This document shows positions 27,762 to 37,316 of a stretch of 64,000 nucleotides of DNA, piece after piece. Source of the DNA: Nocardia sp. BMG111209 (lineage in GTDB: Bacteria > Actinomycetota > Actinomycetes > Mycobacteriales > Mycobacteriaceae); assembly GCF_000381925.1 (NCBI RefSeq), contig NZ_KB907308.1:1674001-1738000 (forward strand), written 5' to 3'. Below the pieces are notes generated by a model. The model searched no databases and was not told the DNA's origin. It worked only from the letters and a program-made list of their open reading frames with translations. Made by a program: the position numbers and the translations under genes. How positions within the stretch are numbered: position 1 is the stretch's first letter; each line of letters opens with the position of its first letter.

Positions 27762-28058
27762 TCAGCCCGCGTGACCCGGCGCCCTCGGGCGGGCTCTGCC
27801 CGCCGTGTCCGGATTGCTCTGCCGGAGAAAGGATCCGCGTCGTCTGCGCTGGGCCGATACCGGCGGGCCGGTGCAGGTGGCCACGGATGGTAGCGCGGCG
27901 CGACCCGGTTGGGTGGTGACCACCGCCAGGGCCAGCAGGGCCGCGGCGCTCATCGCCAGTAGCGAATTGGGCTCACTGGCGGGCAGCAGAACCGCCGCCC
28001 AGCCGGACACGATCAGGGCGCACAGCATCAGCGCCGACGATCGGATCCGGATCACCAT
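27762..28058 (-). CDS. small membrane protein, DUF6412-like
   Basis: 98-residue protein with two adjacent hydrophobic segments (SALMLCALIVSGWAAVLL and LLAMSAAALLALAVVTT) and a basic, cytosolic-looking tail (RRRRGSF ... ARPRAPG). Proteins of this size and position next to a second yidC are known in nocardiae; assignment to DUF6412 is from memory and tentative. ATG at 28058 is the first start before the hydrophobic region. It precedes yidC by 85 bases and is probably co-transcribed. Confidence 0.55.
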   Translation of the reverse strand: MVIRIRSSALMLCALIVSGWAAVLLPASEPNSLLAMSAAALLALAVVTTQPGRAALPSVATCTGPPVSAQRRRRGSFLRQSNPDTAGRARPRAPGHAG

Positions 28059-28179
28059 GGGTTCGAGCGTACCCGCAGAGCGGATTCCACCGGCGCTGCG
28101 AACCGCCCGACACGCCAACGGCAATCGGCGGTGCCGGTTTCGTCCGGTAACCGCCTGTGCACCAGGCGAACTCGGGCGA

Positions 28180-28800
28180 TCACTGCTTCGGCAGCGCTCC
28201 CGTCATGCCGCCGACGTCGGTCACCTTCCAGCCGCTGCCCGGGTCGACGTTCACGGTGTAGGTGACGGTGGTCTGCGCGCCGTCGGGGGTCTGAGCGCTG
28301 GTGGAGGTGACGTTGAGGAATACGTCCACCTTGTAGACGCCGTTGTCCCGGCCGAGCACGGTGGACGCGATCGGCGTCGCGCTGGAGGTCCATTGCAGCG
28401 GGACGAGGATCTGCTGCAATTTCGGTCCGGTGGCGTCGAATTTGGTGGACAGCTGCGGGCTGGTGTTGGCCTTCAACTTGGTCAGCCAGGAGTTGACGTC
28501 CTGATAGTTGATGGTGGACGCGCCGACGGCGTAGTCGGTGGCGACCTGCTGAGCGTGCTGCCCGGCCGCCTGTGCGGTGTCGTGGTCGTGCAACTGCCCC
28601 CGCGCGGACAGCCACAGCGCGCCGAAGGTCACCGACAGGGCCAGCAGCGCCACCACGACGACGGTGGTCAGCACCGTCGACAACCGCAGCGACACGGTGC
28701 GCGGCGCCGGGGCAGCGGGTGCGGGGGCCACCGCGGAGGACTCGACGGTCCCCGCCGCGTCGACTGCCCGCTTCGGTTCGGTTCCCATGTCGTCGGACAT
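28180..28800 (-). CDS. Mce-associated membrane protein (Mas)
   Basis: 206-residue single-pass protein: 36-residue Ala/Pro-rich cytosolic start, one membrane helix (LTTVVVVALLALSVTFGALWL, in part), then an external domain with ATDYAVGASTINYQDVNSWL typical of Mas proteins and a beta-rich end (VYKVDVFLNVTS). Mas proteins stabilise Mce complexes in the periplasm. It starts 14 bases after mceF with GGAGGA upstream, so it is the tail of the mce operon. Confidence 0.88.
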   Translation of the reverse strand: MSDDMGTEPKRAVDAAGTVESSAVAPAPAAPAPRTVSLRLSTVLTTVVVVALLALSVTFGALWLSARGQLHDHDTAQAAGQHAQQVATDYAVGASTINYQDVNSWLTKLKANTSPQLSTKFDATGPKLQQILVPLQWTSSATPIASTVLGRDNGVYKVDVFLNVTSTSAQTPDGAQTTVTYTVNVDPGSGWKVTDVGGMTGALPKQ

Positions 28801-28814
28801 CGGGTCCTCCAGTT

Positions 28815-29771
28815 CTATTTGACGGTGACCCGCAGCCGCACGGCGCCGTCGGGGGTGACGTCGTCGAGGGCCTGCGTGATCAGGGTGGAAATGTCCAGAT
28901 TCGGTGCCGCGCCGGCCGCGGCGTCGGCCAGCGGTTGCAGGGCGGGGCCCAGCGATCGCAGTTCGGGGCCGAGCCGGTGCAGCGCGTCGGTGAGCTTGCC
29001 GAGGAACGGCACCAGCCCGTTGCCGTCGGTGTAGCTCTGCGGTGGTTGCGCGTCGACCAGCCGGCCGACGGCGGCGACCAGGTCGTCCAGGGTCTGCGTG
29101 AAGCGCACGAAGGCCGGCGCCGCCGCGCTGGTCGCCGGTCCGGCCCAGTCCATATCGGCCGCCGCGGCCTGGAAACTGTTGAGCAGGTCGGCGATTCGCG
29201 GACTTCGGCTCATGATGGCGGCGGCCAGCAGGTCACCGGAGCGGGCCAGGTTGGGGATGGCGCCGTCGGTGCCGGTGAGGGCCTGGCTCGCGGTGCCGAC
29301 CAGCGAGGTCATCACCGCGGGATCGAGCTGGTCGATGGTCTTCGCGACCAGTCGCGCGACATCCGGGATCGACAGCGGCATGCGCACATTCGCGGTCTCG
29401 AGCCGTTGCCCGTCGCGCAGATACGGTCCGGCGCCGGTGCGGGGACGGAACTCCACGTACGGCTCGCCGAGCGCCGACAGATGTTCGATGGTGACGGTGC
29501 TGTCGGTGGGTACCCGGCGGTCGGCGTCGATCCGCAGACCGACCTCCACACCTCCCGCGCCGGCGCGGACGGCGCTGACCCGGCCGACCTCGATCCCGGT
29601 CAGCAGGATCGGCGAATTCACCCCCAGCCCACCGGAATTGGTGAGGACCATGGTGGCGTTCGTGTAGTCGGCGAACGGGCCGGCGCGGACCACGCCGAAG
29701 GTCAGGTAGCTCGCGCCCACGATCGTGATCGCGGCGATGCCGCCGAGCGAGGTGAGGGTGCCGAATTTCAT
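28815..29771 (-). CDS. mceF: MCE-family protein MceF
   Basis: 318-residue substrate-binding subunit of the Mce lipid importer. One N-terminal membrane helix, then the MCE domain (TMVLTNSGGLGVNSPILLTG, VGRVSAVRAG) and helical region forming the lipid channel. It is the sixth mce gene from the promoter; the ATG overlaps the stop of mceE (ATGA). It ends normally, without the long proline-rich tail of some MceF proteins. Confidence 0.92.
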   Translation of the reverse strand: MKFGTLTSLGGIAAITIVGASYLTFGVVRAGPFADYTNATMVLTNSGGLGVNSPILLTGIEVGRVSAVRAGAGGVEVGLRIDADRRVPTDSTVTIEHLSALGEPYVEFRPRTGAGPYLRDGQRLETANVRMPLSIPDVARLVAKTIDQLDPAVMTSLVGTASQALTGTDGAIPNLARSGDLLAAAIMSRSPRIADLLNSFQAAAADMDWAGPATSAAAPAFVRFTQTLDDLVAAVGRLVDAQPPQSYTDGNGLVPFLGKLTDALHRLGPELRSLGPALQPLADAAAGAAPNLDISTLITQALDDVTPDGAVRLRVTVK

Positions 29772-30829
29772 CGCACGACGCCGATCATGCGCAGTGTCGC
29801 GACCATGGAGTCGGTCTGGTCCCGGGTGGAGATTCCGCTCGCGTCCTCGGTGTGCACGCCGGTGACGTTCACCTTCGGCCCGTGCGCCACGAACGGAATG
29901 ACCTTGTCGCGCAACAGCTCCAGCAACGCCTGCAGATTCGAGGGGCGGCTCAGATCCAGTGGGCGGCCGCCGGCCACCAGCGGTACGAACGCCCGGACGG
30001 CGCCGTCCGCACTGCCGAGCAGCGGCGCCAGCCAGGTCAGCGACGTACCGACCGGCCCGAGGGCGCCGAAGATCCCGGAGACCCCGATGACCGAGGCGGC
30101 GATACCGTTCAGCTCGTCCACCGACCGCTGGCTGAGGATGTCGTCGAGTTCCGGCTGGATCCCGTGCAGCACTTCGGCATTCGCGCCGATTCCGTTCAGC
30201 AGCAGGTCCACCCGATCGAGATGGGCCGCCAGATCGGCGGCGTCGCCACCCAGGGTCGCGGAGATGCGCGCGGTGTCGGCCGGATCGCGCGGCAGCACGG
30301 CGTTCAGTTTGCCGATGATGTCCTGCAACTGGGACACCGCGCCGCCCTGGGTGAAGGTCGCGATGGCCGCCATCGTGTCCTCCAGTTGCACCGGCGGTTT
30401 GGTGTGCGCGAGGGTGATGGTGCCGCCCGCGCCGAGCAGCGCGCCGAATCCGTTCGTCGGCGTGGTGAGCCCGACGTGGATATCGCCGAGTACGGTGTCC
30501 TGCCGCAGTTCCGCGACCGTGTTCACCGGCAGCCGTACGGATTTCGAGATATCGGCGTCGACCACGACGTAACCGGCGGCGCCCGCGCTCGGCTGCACCA
30601 CCGACACCGCCGACACCGTGCCGACCTGTGCGCCGTTGGCCATGATCTTCGCCCGCGCGGGCAGGTTCAGCGCACTGCTGAACTGGATGTGCAGGCGGTA
30701 GGTCGGGCCCGGCACCGTGGTGCCCGGCATCGGCACGGAGGACGGGTCGAAGGCACAGCCCGCCGCCGGCAGTACGACGGCCAACCCCAGCGCGGTGGCA
30801 GCCGCCCAGCGACGGCCCCGAATCCTCAT
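29768..30829 (-). CDS. mceE: MCE-family lipoprotein MceE (LprK-like)
   Basis: 353-residue lipid-anchored Mce subunit. Signal with lipobox LPAAGC (Cys25); then the MCE domain (YRLHIQFSSALNLPARAKIM, NGAQVGTVSAV) and the C-terminal helical channel part. MceE is the lipoprotein member in mycobacterial mce operons, which fixes its identity. ATG at 30829 overlaps the stop of mceD by four bases; in-frame sequence further upstream is inside mceD. Confidence 0.93.
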   Translation of the reverse strand: MRIRGRRWAAATALGLAVVLPAAGCAFDPSSVPMPGTTVPGPTYRLHIQFSSALNLPARAKIMANGAQVGTVSAVSVVQPSAGAAGYVVVDADISKSVRLPVNTVAELRQDTVLGDIHVGLTTPTNGFGALLGAGGTITLAHTKPPVQLEDTMAAIATFTQGGAVSQLQDIIGKLNAVLPRDPADTARISATLGGDAADLAAHLDRVDLLLNGIGANAEVLHGIQPELDDILSQRSVDELNGIAASVIGVSGIFGALGPVGTSLTWLAPLLGSADGAVRAFVPLVAGGRPLDLSRPSNLQALLELLRDKVIPFVAHGPKVNVTGVHTEDASGISTRDQTDSMVATLRMIGVVR

Positions 30830-31917
30830 CGCACACCCGCCGTTCCGAGCACCAGCGGCACCAGATCGACCTTCGCCAGCCCACCGGCCGCATCGCAATG
30901 CCCGGGGTCGAGGGTGTTCACGACCGCGCACACCTGATCGGCATTCGCCTGCGGCACCGCCACTTTCGGTGGCGCGTAACCGATGCCGGAGCCGCTCACG
31001 GTCCGGAACGCCTGGGCCAGAACCGGTGTCATCGAGATGATCTGCGCCAGCGAGCCCACATTCGCGCGCAGGAACTTCACCAGCGGCACGGTATCGTCGA
31101 GCGCCTTCATGATCGGGTCGCCGAACGCGGTGGTCAGATCGTTCAGCATCGGCAGCACCTGCCGCAGCCCGTCCATGATCTGCGCACCGGGCGCGAGCAG
31201 GTCGTCACCGGCCTGGTCCAGGACGGGCGCCAGGCGGGTCAGCATGGTGGTCAGATCACCCCAGTGCAGTTCGACCTGTTTCGCCACCGCGGCGAACGCG
31301 TCGAAAGTGCCTGCCAGATGGGCGATGTCGGCGTCCGGCGCGGACAGCGCGCCGCTGAGCTTCTGCACGATCGCGTTGATCTGCGGCCCGGTACCGGAGG
31401 TGGCGTCGTTCAGCGAGGACAGTCCGCGGGCCAGGGCATCCGGATGGTCCCGATCGGGTCCGTCGAGCTGAGCCGACAACTGCGCCAGCGCGTTCAGGGT
31501 TTCGGTGATGCTCTTGGGGGTCAGCGTCTTCGTGATGCACTGCGAGCGGTTCCACCGGTCGGTGTTCAGTCCACCGGCCACCACCGCGAGTTGCCGCGAG
31601 GCGACGACACTGTCCGACAGTGTGGTCGCGCCCGCATCGGCGTAGACGGGTTTGTCTGCGGCGACGGCGAATTCGACCCGCACCGCACCGTTCTGCGGGG
31701 TGATCGAGGTGACCGAGCCGACCGGGAGGCCGCGCATCGTCACCTGATTGCCGACGTACAGCCCGATGCTGTCGGGCATGATCGCGCAGTACGAGTCGGT
31801 CCGCTTCGCCGGCTGGAAGATCACGAGGTAGCCGACGCCGACCAGCAGGACGAGCGCGATCGCGCCGACCAGGGACATGAAGGCCCGGGAGCCGAGCATC
31901 CGGTGCAGTGCGCTCAT
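30826..31917 (-). CDS. mceD: MCE-family protein MceD
   Basis: 363-residue Mce subunit: N-terminal helix (FMSLVGAIALVLLVGVGYLV), MCE domain with SIGLYVGNQVTMRGLPVGSV, a conserved Cys in DSYCAIMPD, a long helical region and a C-terminal pair of Cys (QVCAVV, GHCDA). ATG at 31917 shares one base with the stop of mceC (TGATG). Confidence 0.93.
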   Translation of the reverse strand: MSALHRMLGSRAFMSLVGAIALVLLVGVGYLVIFQPAKRTDSYCAIMPDSIGLYVGNQVTMRGLPVGSVTSITPQNGAVRVEFAVAADKPVYADAGATTLSDSVVASRQLAVVAGGLNTDRWNRSQCITKTLTPKSITETLNALAQLSAQLDGPDRDHPDALARGLSSLNDATSGTGPQINAIVQKLSGALSAPDADIAHLAGTFDAFAAVAKQVELHWGDLTTMLTRLAPVLDQAGDDLLAPGAQIMDGLRQVLPMLNDLTTAFGDPIMKALDDTVPLVKFLRANVGSLAQIISMTPVLAQAFRTVSGSGIGYAPPKVAVPQANADQVCAVVNTLDPGHCDAAGGLAKVDLVPLVLGTAGVR

Positions 31918-32990
31918 CAGCAGTCCCTCCCCGGCACCGGGACGCAGACGCCGGGCAGCGCGGCCGGCAGATCGGTACCGGCGGGCGCGGTGACGGTTTC
32001 GCCGGACCGGTCGACGGTCAGGCCGTCCGGCGTAGTCCACTGCCGCACCTTGTCCTGCAGGCCCGCGACCGTGCCGATGACCGGTTCCAGTTGCCCGCCC
32101 AGCTGTTCCAGCCGCGGCAGGGCGTCGGTGAGCTCCTGCAGTTTCGGCTTCAGCGTGGCATTCCAGGTCGGCGCGAGGGCGGCCAGCCGGTCGATCACGG
32201 CCCGCAGCAACCGAATTCCCTCGCGCAGTTCGGCGCGCTTGTCGACGAGCACGTTCTCCAGCAGGTTGACGCTGTCCATCAACCGGCCGAGGTCGGTCTT
32301 CGCGCCGTCGTACATGGTGACGTACTCGTCGGCCACCGCCAGGGCGTTCGACACCTGGGTGCGCTGCCGGTTCAGCGCCTCGACATATGTGTCGACGGTG
32401 TCCAGGGTGGTCCGTAGTGCGTCCGGCGCCCGCTCGATCGAGGAGTCCAGCGCGGACAGGTTGCGCCGCAGGGTATCCCCGTCGACGGTCTGCAACGGCC
32501 GGATCGCGTCCTGGAAGGTCTGGGTCAGGCTGTACGGCAGCCGGACCCGCTCCGGCGGAATCGCCTTGCCGCCCAGCGGTGCGCTGCCCGAGGGGAACAG
32601 CGCCACGTAGTGACCGCCGATGACGGTGAGCATCCGTACGTCCAGCGATGATTCGTCGCCGACGAACACCCCCGAGTCGACGGTGAACCGCATGACCACC
32701 CGATCCGGTTTCAGTCGCAGCGATTTCACGCTGCCGACGATGATCCCGGCGACGCGCACATCGTCACCGGCCCGAACCGATTGCGCCTCGGACAGTTCCG
32801 CGGTGTAGGTCTTCTTGCCGAACGGCACCACGTACAGCAGGCCCGCCGCCACCGCGCACACCAGCACCAGCGCCGCGCCGATCAGGCCCAGCCGCAACTG
32901 CCTGCGCGCCGTACGGGCGGTCGTGGGCGGCGCGGCGGTCGTGCGCCGGTGCCGCGGGTTTCCGTCGGCGGCGTTGCGCCGCAATGTCAT
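31917..32990 (-). CDS. mceC: MCE-family protein MceC
   Basis: 357-residue Mce subunit: basic start, membrane helix (LGLIGAALVLVCAVAAGLLY), MCE domain (AELSEAQSVRAGDDVRVAGI, VGSVKSLRLKPD), helical region, and a Cys-containing end (GVCVPVPGRDC). ATG at 32990 forms an ATGA overlap with mceB; an in-frame ATG three codons earlier (32999) is an equal alternative with GGTGG upstream. Confidence 0.92.
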   Translation of the reverse strand: MTLRRNAADGNPRHRRTTAAPPTTARTARRQLRLGLIGAALVLVCAVAAGLLYVVPFGKKTYTAELSEAQSVRAGDDVRVAGIIVGSVKSLRLKPDRVVMRFTVDSGVFVGDESSLDVRMLTVIGGHYVALFPSGSAPLGGKAIPPERVRLPYSLTQTFQDAIRPLQTVDGDTLRRNLSALDSSIERAPDALRTTLDTVDTYVEALNRQRTQVSNALAVADEYVTMYDGAKTDLGRLMDSVNLLENVLVDKRAELREGIRLLRAVIDRLAALAPTWNATLKPKLQELTDALPRLEQLGGQLEPVIGTVAGLQDKVRQWTTPDGLTVDRSGETVTAPAGTDLPAALPGVCVPVPGRDC

Positions 32991-33985
32991 CCGTTGCATA
33001 TCGCCACCTGCTGTCCGGAGATCAGCACCCGCAGTACCGGCGGTACCTCGGCCGCGCCCTTGCTGCACTGCGCCTTCCAGCCCGCCGGTCCGTGTGGTGT
33101 CGCCGCGTCGACACCGGCGAGCAGGCCGGGCAGCTTGCCGAGGACGTCCACCGCCTCCTGCGGATCGGGAAACAGGTTGCGGATCAACGCGTCCACATCG
33201 CTGCCGGTGTCCAGGCCCAGCGCGGTGAACAGGCTGTCCAGCGGCCCCAGCACCGACGGTGCGGCCATCGCGAATTGCGCCAGCCCGCCGATGTTCTGCT
33301 GCAACCCCTGGAACACGTCGGTGAGCCGCGCCAGCAACGGCACCAGATAGTGCACCCGGCCACCGACCTTGTCCGAGAGGTCGGACATGTTGTGGATCAG
33401 GGTGCCGATCACCTGCTGCCGGTCCTCGACGTAGGAGGCGAGCTTCTCGATGGCGTCCAGCGCGGGCCCGACGCCGCTGCCGTCCCCCTCGATCAAAGCG
33501 ACCATGCCGGCGCTGAATTGGTTGATCTCCTCCGGAGAGATGGTGGCCAGCACCGGTTTCAGCCCGTTGAACATGCTGGTCACATCGAAGGACGGCACGG
33601 TGTGGTCGGTGCCGACGGTGGCGCCGGCGGCCAGCCGCGCACCGGGTTGCGCCTGCTGTTGCAGGTCGACATAGCGCTGCCCGGTGAGGTTCTGGTAGCG
33701 GATGGCGAGCTTCGAATTGTCGTAGACCGGGGTATTCGTCTTCAGCGACAGGCGAACCCGCGCGAGCGTGCCGTCCAGCCGGAGGCCGCCGACCTTGCCG
33801 ACCTGCACGCCGTACAGCCGGACGTCGTCACCCACCTTCAGCCCGTTGGCATCGGTGAACAGCGCGTCGTGCGCCTCGGTGGGGCCGGACACCGGCCGCT
33901 TGATCGCGGTGCACACCACGGTCAGCACCAGGACCATCACCACCGCGAACAGGCCCAGCCGCCACAGCGCCGCACCGGTCTTCAT
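32987..33985 (-). CDS. mceB: MCE-family protein MceB
   Basis: 332-residue Mce subunit. Membrane helix (LGLFAVVMVLVLTVVCTAI), MCE domain (ALFTDANGLKVGDDVRLYGV, QVGKVGGLRLDG), then YQNLTGQRYVDLQQ, which is characteristic of MceB, and the helical channel region. Start overlaps mceA by four bases. Confidence 0.93.
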   Translation of the reverse strand: MKTGAALWRLGLFAVVMVLVLTVVCTAIKRPVSGPTEAHDALFTDANGLKVGDDVRLYGVQVGKVGGLRLDGTLARVRLSLKTNTPVYDNSKLAIRYQNLTGQRYVDLQQQAQPGARLAAGATVGTDHTVPSFDVTSMFNGLKPVLATISPEEINQFSAGMVALIEGDGSGVGPALDAIEKLASYVEDRQQVIGTLIHNMSDLSDKVGGRVHYLVPLLARLTDVFQGLQQNIGGLAQFAMAAPSVLGPLDSLFTALGLDTGSDVDALIRNLFPDPQEAVDVLGKLPGLLAGVDAATPHGPAGWKAQCSKGAAEVPPVLRVLISGQQVAICNG

Positions 33986-35007
33986 CGGGCACCTCCCAGC
34001 AGCGGCGCCAGTACCGGAACCCCGCGCACATCGATCTCGGTGTTCAGCACCGGACCGTCCGGGGTGTCGGGCAGCGCCGCGTTCAGCCGCCGCAGCAACT
34101 CGGCGAGGTCGGCGCCGGACTGCTGCGGCCGCGGCACCGTCCGGGCCAGCAGCGTGAGGAGCGGCGCCAGCGCGTCTGTGGCGCCGGACAACTGCGGTCC
34201 GGCTTCGCCGGCGAAGGTCGCCAGTCCGGGCAGCAGTTGCCCGGTCAGCGTCGACACCCCGGCGTCGTAGGACGCCCGATCCTGTTGCAGCCGTGGGATA
34301 TTGCGCAGCAGATCCAGCACTTGGATGGTGGCGCCCGCGAACTGCCCGCCACCGGCGAAGGCGGGCCCCAGCCGGCCCACCAGATCCGAGGCGGCCATCC
34401 GCTGGTTGTCGGTGACGGTCTGGGCGACGGAGATGATCGCCTGCACCAGTGGCGTGAACGCCTGCACATCCCCGGCGAGTTGCGCGATGACGGTGGCGAG
34501 TTGCGGAGTCAGCAGCGCGTCCCCGGTCCGCGACAGGTTGCGCAGCAGGGCGCCCATGGTGGCGTCGAAGACGGCCGCGGAGCGATCACCGGTCAGGTCC
34601 ACGACGCCGCCGGCGCGCAACGGCGATCCGCCGGATCCGCGGCGCAGCTCGATCTCGCTGATACCGAACAGATTCGCGGGCGCGTAGTCGACGTGCATAC
34701 TGTCGTCGATGCCGTGCAGCTGGGATCGGTCCAGCCGCAAGCCGATTCGCTGGGTGCCCCCGTCGGCGGGGGTGATGTCGGTGACGGTGCCGACCTGCAC
34801 GCCGTCCACCCGCACCGCCGTCCCGGCGAGCACCCCGTCGCCGATCTGCTCGGTGTGCAGCGAGACCCGCAGCGAATCGTCGCCGCGCACTTCGTGATAC
34901 AGCGTCACCGCGGCGAAGACCGCCACCACGACGGCGATCGCGACGGTCCCCACGACCATCGACCGCCGCTTGTCGACCGCCACTCCCGGCATTCCGTAAC
35001 CCGGCAT
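33982..35007 (-). CDS. mceA: MCE-family protein MceA
   Basis: 341-residue first Mce subunit: short basic start, membrane helix (VVGTVAIAVVVAVFAAVTLY), MCE domain (DGVLAGTAVRVDGVQVGTV), FGISEIELRRGSGG, then the helical tail. It starts four bases after yrbEB. No RGD motif was seen. Confidence 0.93.
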   Translation of the reverse strand: MPGYGMPGVAVDKRRSMVVGTVAIAVVVAVFAAVTLYHEVRGDDSLRVSLHTEQIGDGVLAGTAVRVDGVQVGTVTDITPADGGTQRIGLRLDRSQLHGIDDSMHVDYAPANLFGISEIELRRGSGGSPLRAGGVVDLTGDRSAAVFDATMGALLRNLSRTGDALLTPQLATVIAQLAGDVQAFTPLVQAIISVAQTVTDNQRMAASDLVGRLGPAFAGGGQFAGATIQVLDLLRNIPRLQQDRASYDAGVSTLTGQLLPGLATFAGEAGPQLSGATDALAPLLTLLARTVPRPQQSGADLAELLRRLNAALPDTPDGPVLNTEIDVRGVPVLAPLLGGAR

Positions 35008-35011
35008 CGCG

Positions 35012-35878
35012 CTACCCCGTGAACGTCACGGTCGAGTCGACACCCCAGAACAGCAGGGTGAGCACCATATCCAGCGCGATGATCGCCACCGACGACGCAC
35101 GCACCGCACGCCCGGACGCGATCCCCACGCCTTCGGGCCCGCCGGTGGCGAAAAAGCCGTAATAGCTGTGGATCAGGATCACGACGGTGGCGAACACGGC
35201 CACCTTGAGCACCGCGGCGATCACGTCGAAGCCGGAGACGAACTGGAAGAAGTAGTGGTCGTAGACCCCGGCGGACTGCCCGTGCACCACGGTGATCAGT
35301 CCACGGCACGCGAAATACGAGAGGATCAGCCCGATCAGGAAGGTCGGCACGATGGCGATCGCCCCGGAGATCACCCGGGTGGTGACGACGAACGGCACCG
35401 AGCGCAGGCCGAGCGACTCGATCGCGTCTATCTCCTCGGAGATCCGCATCGAGCCGATCTCCGCGGTGATGCGGCAACCCGCCTGTGCGGCAAAGCCGAT
35501 GGCCGCGATGATCGGGGCCAGTTCCCGGGTGGTGGCGTAGGCGGACACGATGCCGGTCACCGGGCCCATGCCCAGCATGTTCAGCAGCGTGAACGACTCC
35601 ACGGCCACCGAGGCGCCCATGACCAGGCCCAGCACGACCATCATCGGCACGGTGCCGCCGCCGACGATGACCGAGCCGCGACCCCAGGTCATATCGGAGA
35701 TGATGCGCAGCGTCTCGTTGCGATATCGCTCGAGCGTCACCGGAATCGACGACAACACCTGCCACACGAACGAGAGCACGAAGCCCAGCGATTCGACCCG
35801 GGTGAGGATCAGGCCCCGGCGCCGGTACACGCGCCCGGCCCAGGCCAGTCCCTTCGGGCGATAGGCGGAGACGGTCAC
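35012..35878 (-). CDS. yrbEB: YrbE/MlaE-family ABC permease, second subunit
   Basis: 288-residue permease with about five membrane helices; with YrbEA it forms the inner-membrane core that Mce proteins sit on. Family segments: MGASVAVESFTLLNMLGMGP, AAQAGCRITAEIGSMRISEEIDAIESLG (the EQ-loop-like coupling region, quoted in part as MRISEEIDAIESLGL) and the C-terminal VVILIHSYYGFFATGGPEG. GTG at 35878 is separated by one base from the yrbEA stop. Confidence 0.94.
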   Translation of the reverse strand: MTVSAYRPKGLAWAGRVYRRRGLILTRVESLGFVLSFVWQVLSSIPVTLERYRNETLRIISDMTWGRGSVIVGGGTVPMMVVLGLVMGASVAVESFTLLNMLGMGPVTGIVSAYATTRELAPIIAAIGFAAQAGCRITAEIGSMRISEEIDAIESLGLRSVPFVVTTRVISGAIAIVPTFLIGLILSYFACRGLITVVHGQSAGVYDHYFFQFVSGFDVIAAVLKVAVFATVVILIHSYYGFFATGGPEGVGIASGRAVRASSVAIIALDMVLTLLFWGVDSTVTFTG

Positions 35879-35879
35879 C

Positions 35880-36725
35880 TCACACCAGCCTCGTGGGCAG
35901 GAACATCTCGGTCACCTGGGTGATGCCGAGATTCACCACGACGATCGACACCACCGACAGCACCACAGCCGCGTTTACCGCGTCCGCGACGCCGCGCGGC
36001 CCGCCCTTGGCCTCCAGCCCGCGCTGACAGGCCACGACCACCACGATGAAACCGAACAGCACCGCCTTCAGCAGCGACACCCACACGTCGGCGGTGGTGG
36101 TGAACGAGCCGAAGGTGGCCCAGTAGCTGCCCGGTGTGACGTTCTGCCCGCCGACGGCGACGGCGTATCCGGCCACGATGCCGACGAAGATGATCAGGAT
36201 GTTGAGCAGCGGCGCGACGAACAGCATCGCCGCCAGCCGCGGGATCACCAGGCGGTGAATCGGGCTGATACCCATGGTGTTCAGCGCGTCGATCTCCTCG
36301 CGGATGGTGCGCGCGCCGAGATCGGCGGCGATCGCGGCCGCTCCCGCGCCGCCGAGCAGGAAGCCGGTGGCCAGCGGCGCGCCCTGTTTGATCACGCCCA
36401 GGCCGCCGGTCGCGCCGAGCAGCGAATCCGCGCCGAGAGTGTGGATGAGGTTGCCGACCTGCACGGAGACGATGACGCCGAACGGAATGGCGATGAGCAC
36501 GGCCGGAATCGCCGTCACCGTGACCAGCCGCCACGCCTGCAGCACCGCTTCCCGCCACTGGAATCGTCCGCGCGCGATATCGCCGAGCGCGCCGAAGACC
36601 GATTCACGGGCGATATCGACCGCCCGGCCGAAGGTACGCAGCGACGACAGCACGGTTGCGGAGAAATTTCTGCGAACGATGCGGACCGCCGATGCGCTCG
36701 AGCGTTCCCGAGTTACCGGCGTCAT
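35880..36725 (-). CDS. yrbEA: YrbE/MlaE-family ABC permease, first subunit
   Basis: 281-residue permease, first gene of the mce operon. Typical segments: WRLVTVTAIPAVLIAIPFGV, LGARTIREEIDALNTMGISP (coupling helix) and CQRGLEAKGGPRGVADAVN. ATG at 36725 has GGAG six bases upstream and is preferred over an ATG 24 codons earlier. The ATPase MceG that would drive YrbEA/B is not in the window, as usual for mce loci. Confidence 0.94.
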   Translation of the reverse strand: MTPVTRERSSASAVRIVRRNFSATVLSSLRTFGRAVDIARESVFGALGDIARGRFQWREAVLQAWRLVTVTAIPAVLIAIPFGVIVSVQVGNLIHTLGADSLLGATGGLGVIKQGAPLATGFLLGGAGAAAIAADLGARTIREEIDALNTMGISPIHRLVIPRLAAMLFVAPLLNILIIFVGIVAGYAVAVGGQNVTPGSYWATFGSFTTTADVWVSLLKAVLFGFIVVVVACQRGLEAKGGPRGVADAVNAAVVLSVVSIVVVNLGITQVTEMFLPTRLV

Positions 36726-37316
36726 ACGCAACTCCGGCGTGCGGGGTGGGTCTCGGGCATCAAGGCGGAACTCTTTCGTGATCGGCGACACTGCCACATC
36801 GAAGCTATCGGTGACCGATGGTAACAGTAAAGCCGATCATGGTGTGAGGTGCGCCTCACGGACGGGAGCTGAGAGCTTCCTGAACTCGCTGGTAACTTAC
36901 CGAGAGTCTGATTATCTATCAGCCGATATGCCGAAAGACTATGCGATATCGGCTATCAATATGATCTGCGTCACCGAATCCGAGAGACCTGTACGGACCT
37001 CCGGACGAGCCTCGAACAAGATTTCTTCCCAGCGAAATCGCCGCGATCGGCAAACCTTTTCCGCACCCGAGCCTCACCGTATCGACCGACCCGAAGCCTC
37101 TGCCCGGACAGTGCCCAGCGCACGATCAGGCATCCATCCAGATGCATTCACCAGAAGTTTGCAGAATATCCGTGCCGCGCCGATTCGCACGCTGCCGACC
37201 GCAACGCCGGTGTCGGTCACGCCATGCAGCTGCCGTGGGCAGGCCCGATCGGGCAGAATCGCACCGACCATACGAAGCGCGACAATTGTGACACCCATCT
37301 CCCGAGGAGTTACGTG
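36726..37316. promoter_or_regulatory. mce operon promoter region with several palindromes
   Basis: 591 bases without a gene between the divergent yrbEA and PEBP genes, AT-richer than its surroundings (especially 36880-37040). Palindromes: ATCGGT-G-ACCGAT (36807-36819), GTGAGG-4-CCTCAC (36844-36859), GGTAA-C-TTACC (36891-36901) and AGCCGATAT-16-ATATCGGCT (36921-36954). Such a cluster suggests a regulated mce promoter with more than one factor. GAGGAG at 37304-37309 is the ribosome-binding site of the PEBP gene. Nothing recognisable in 37040-37300. Confidence 0.55.
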
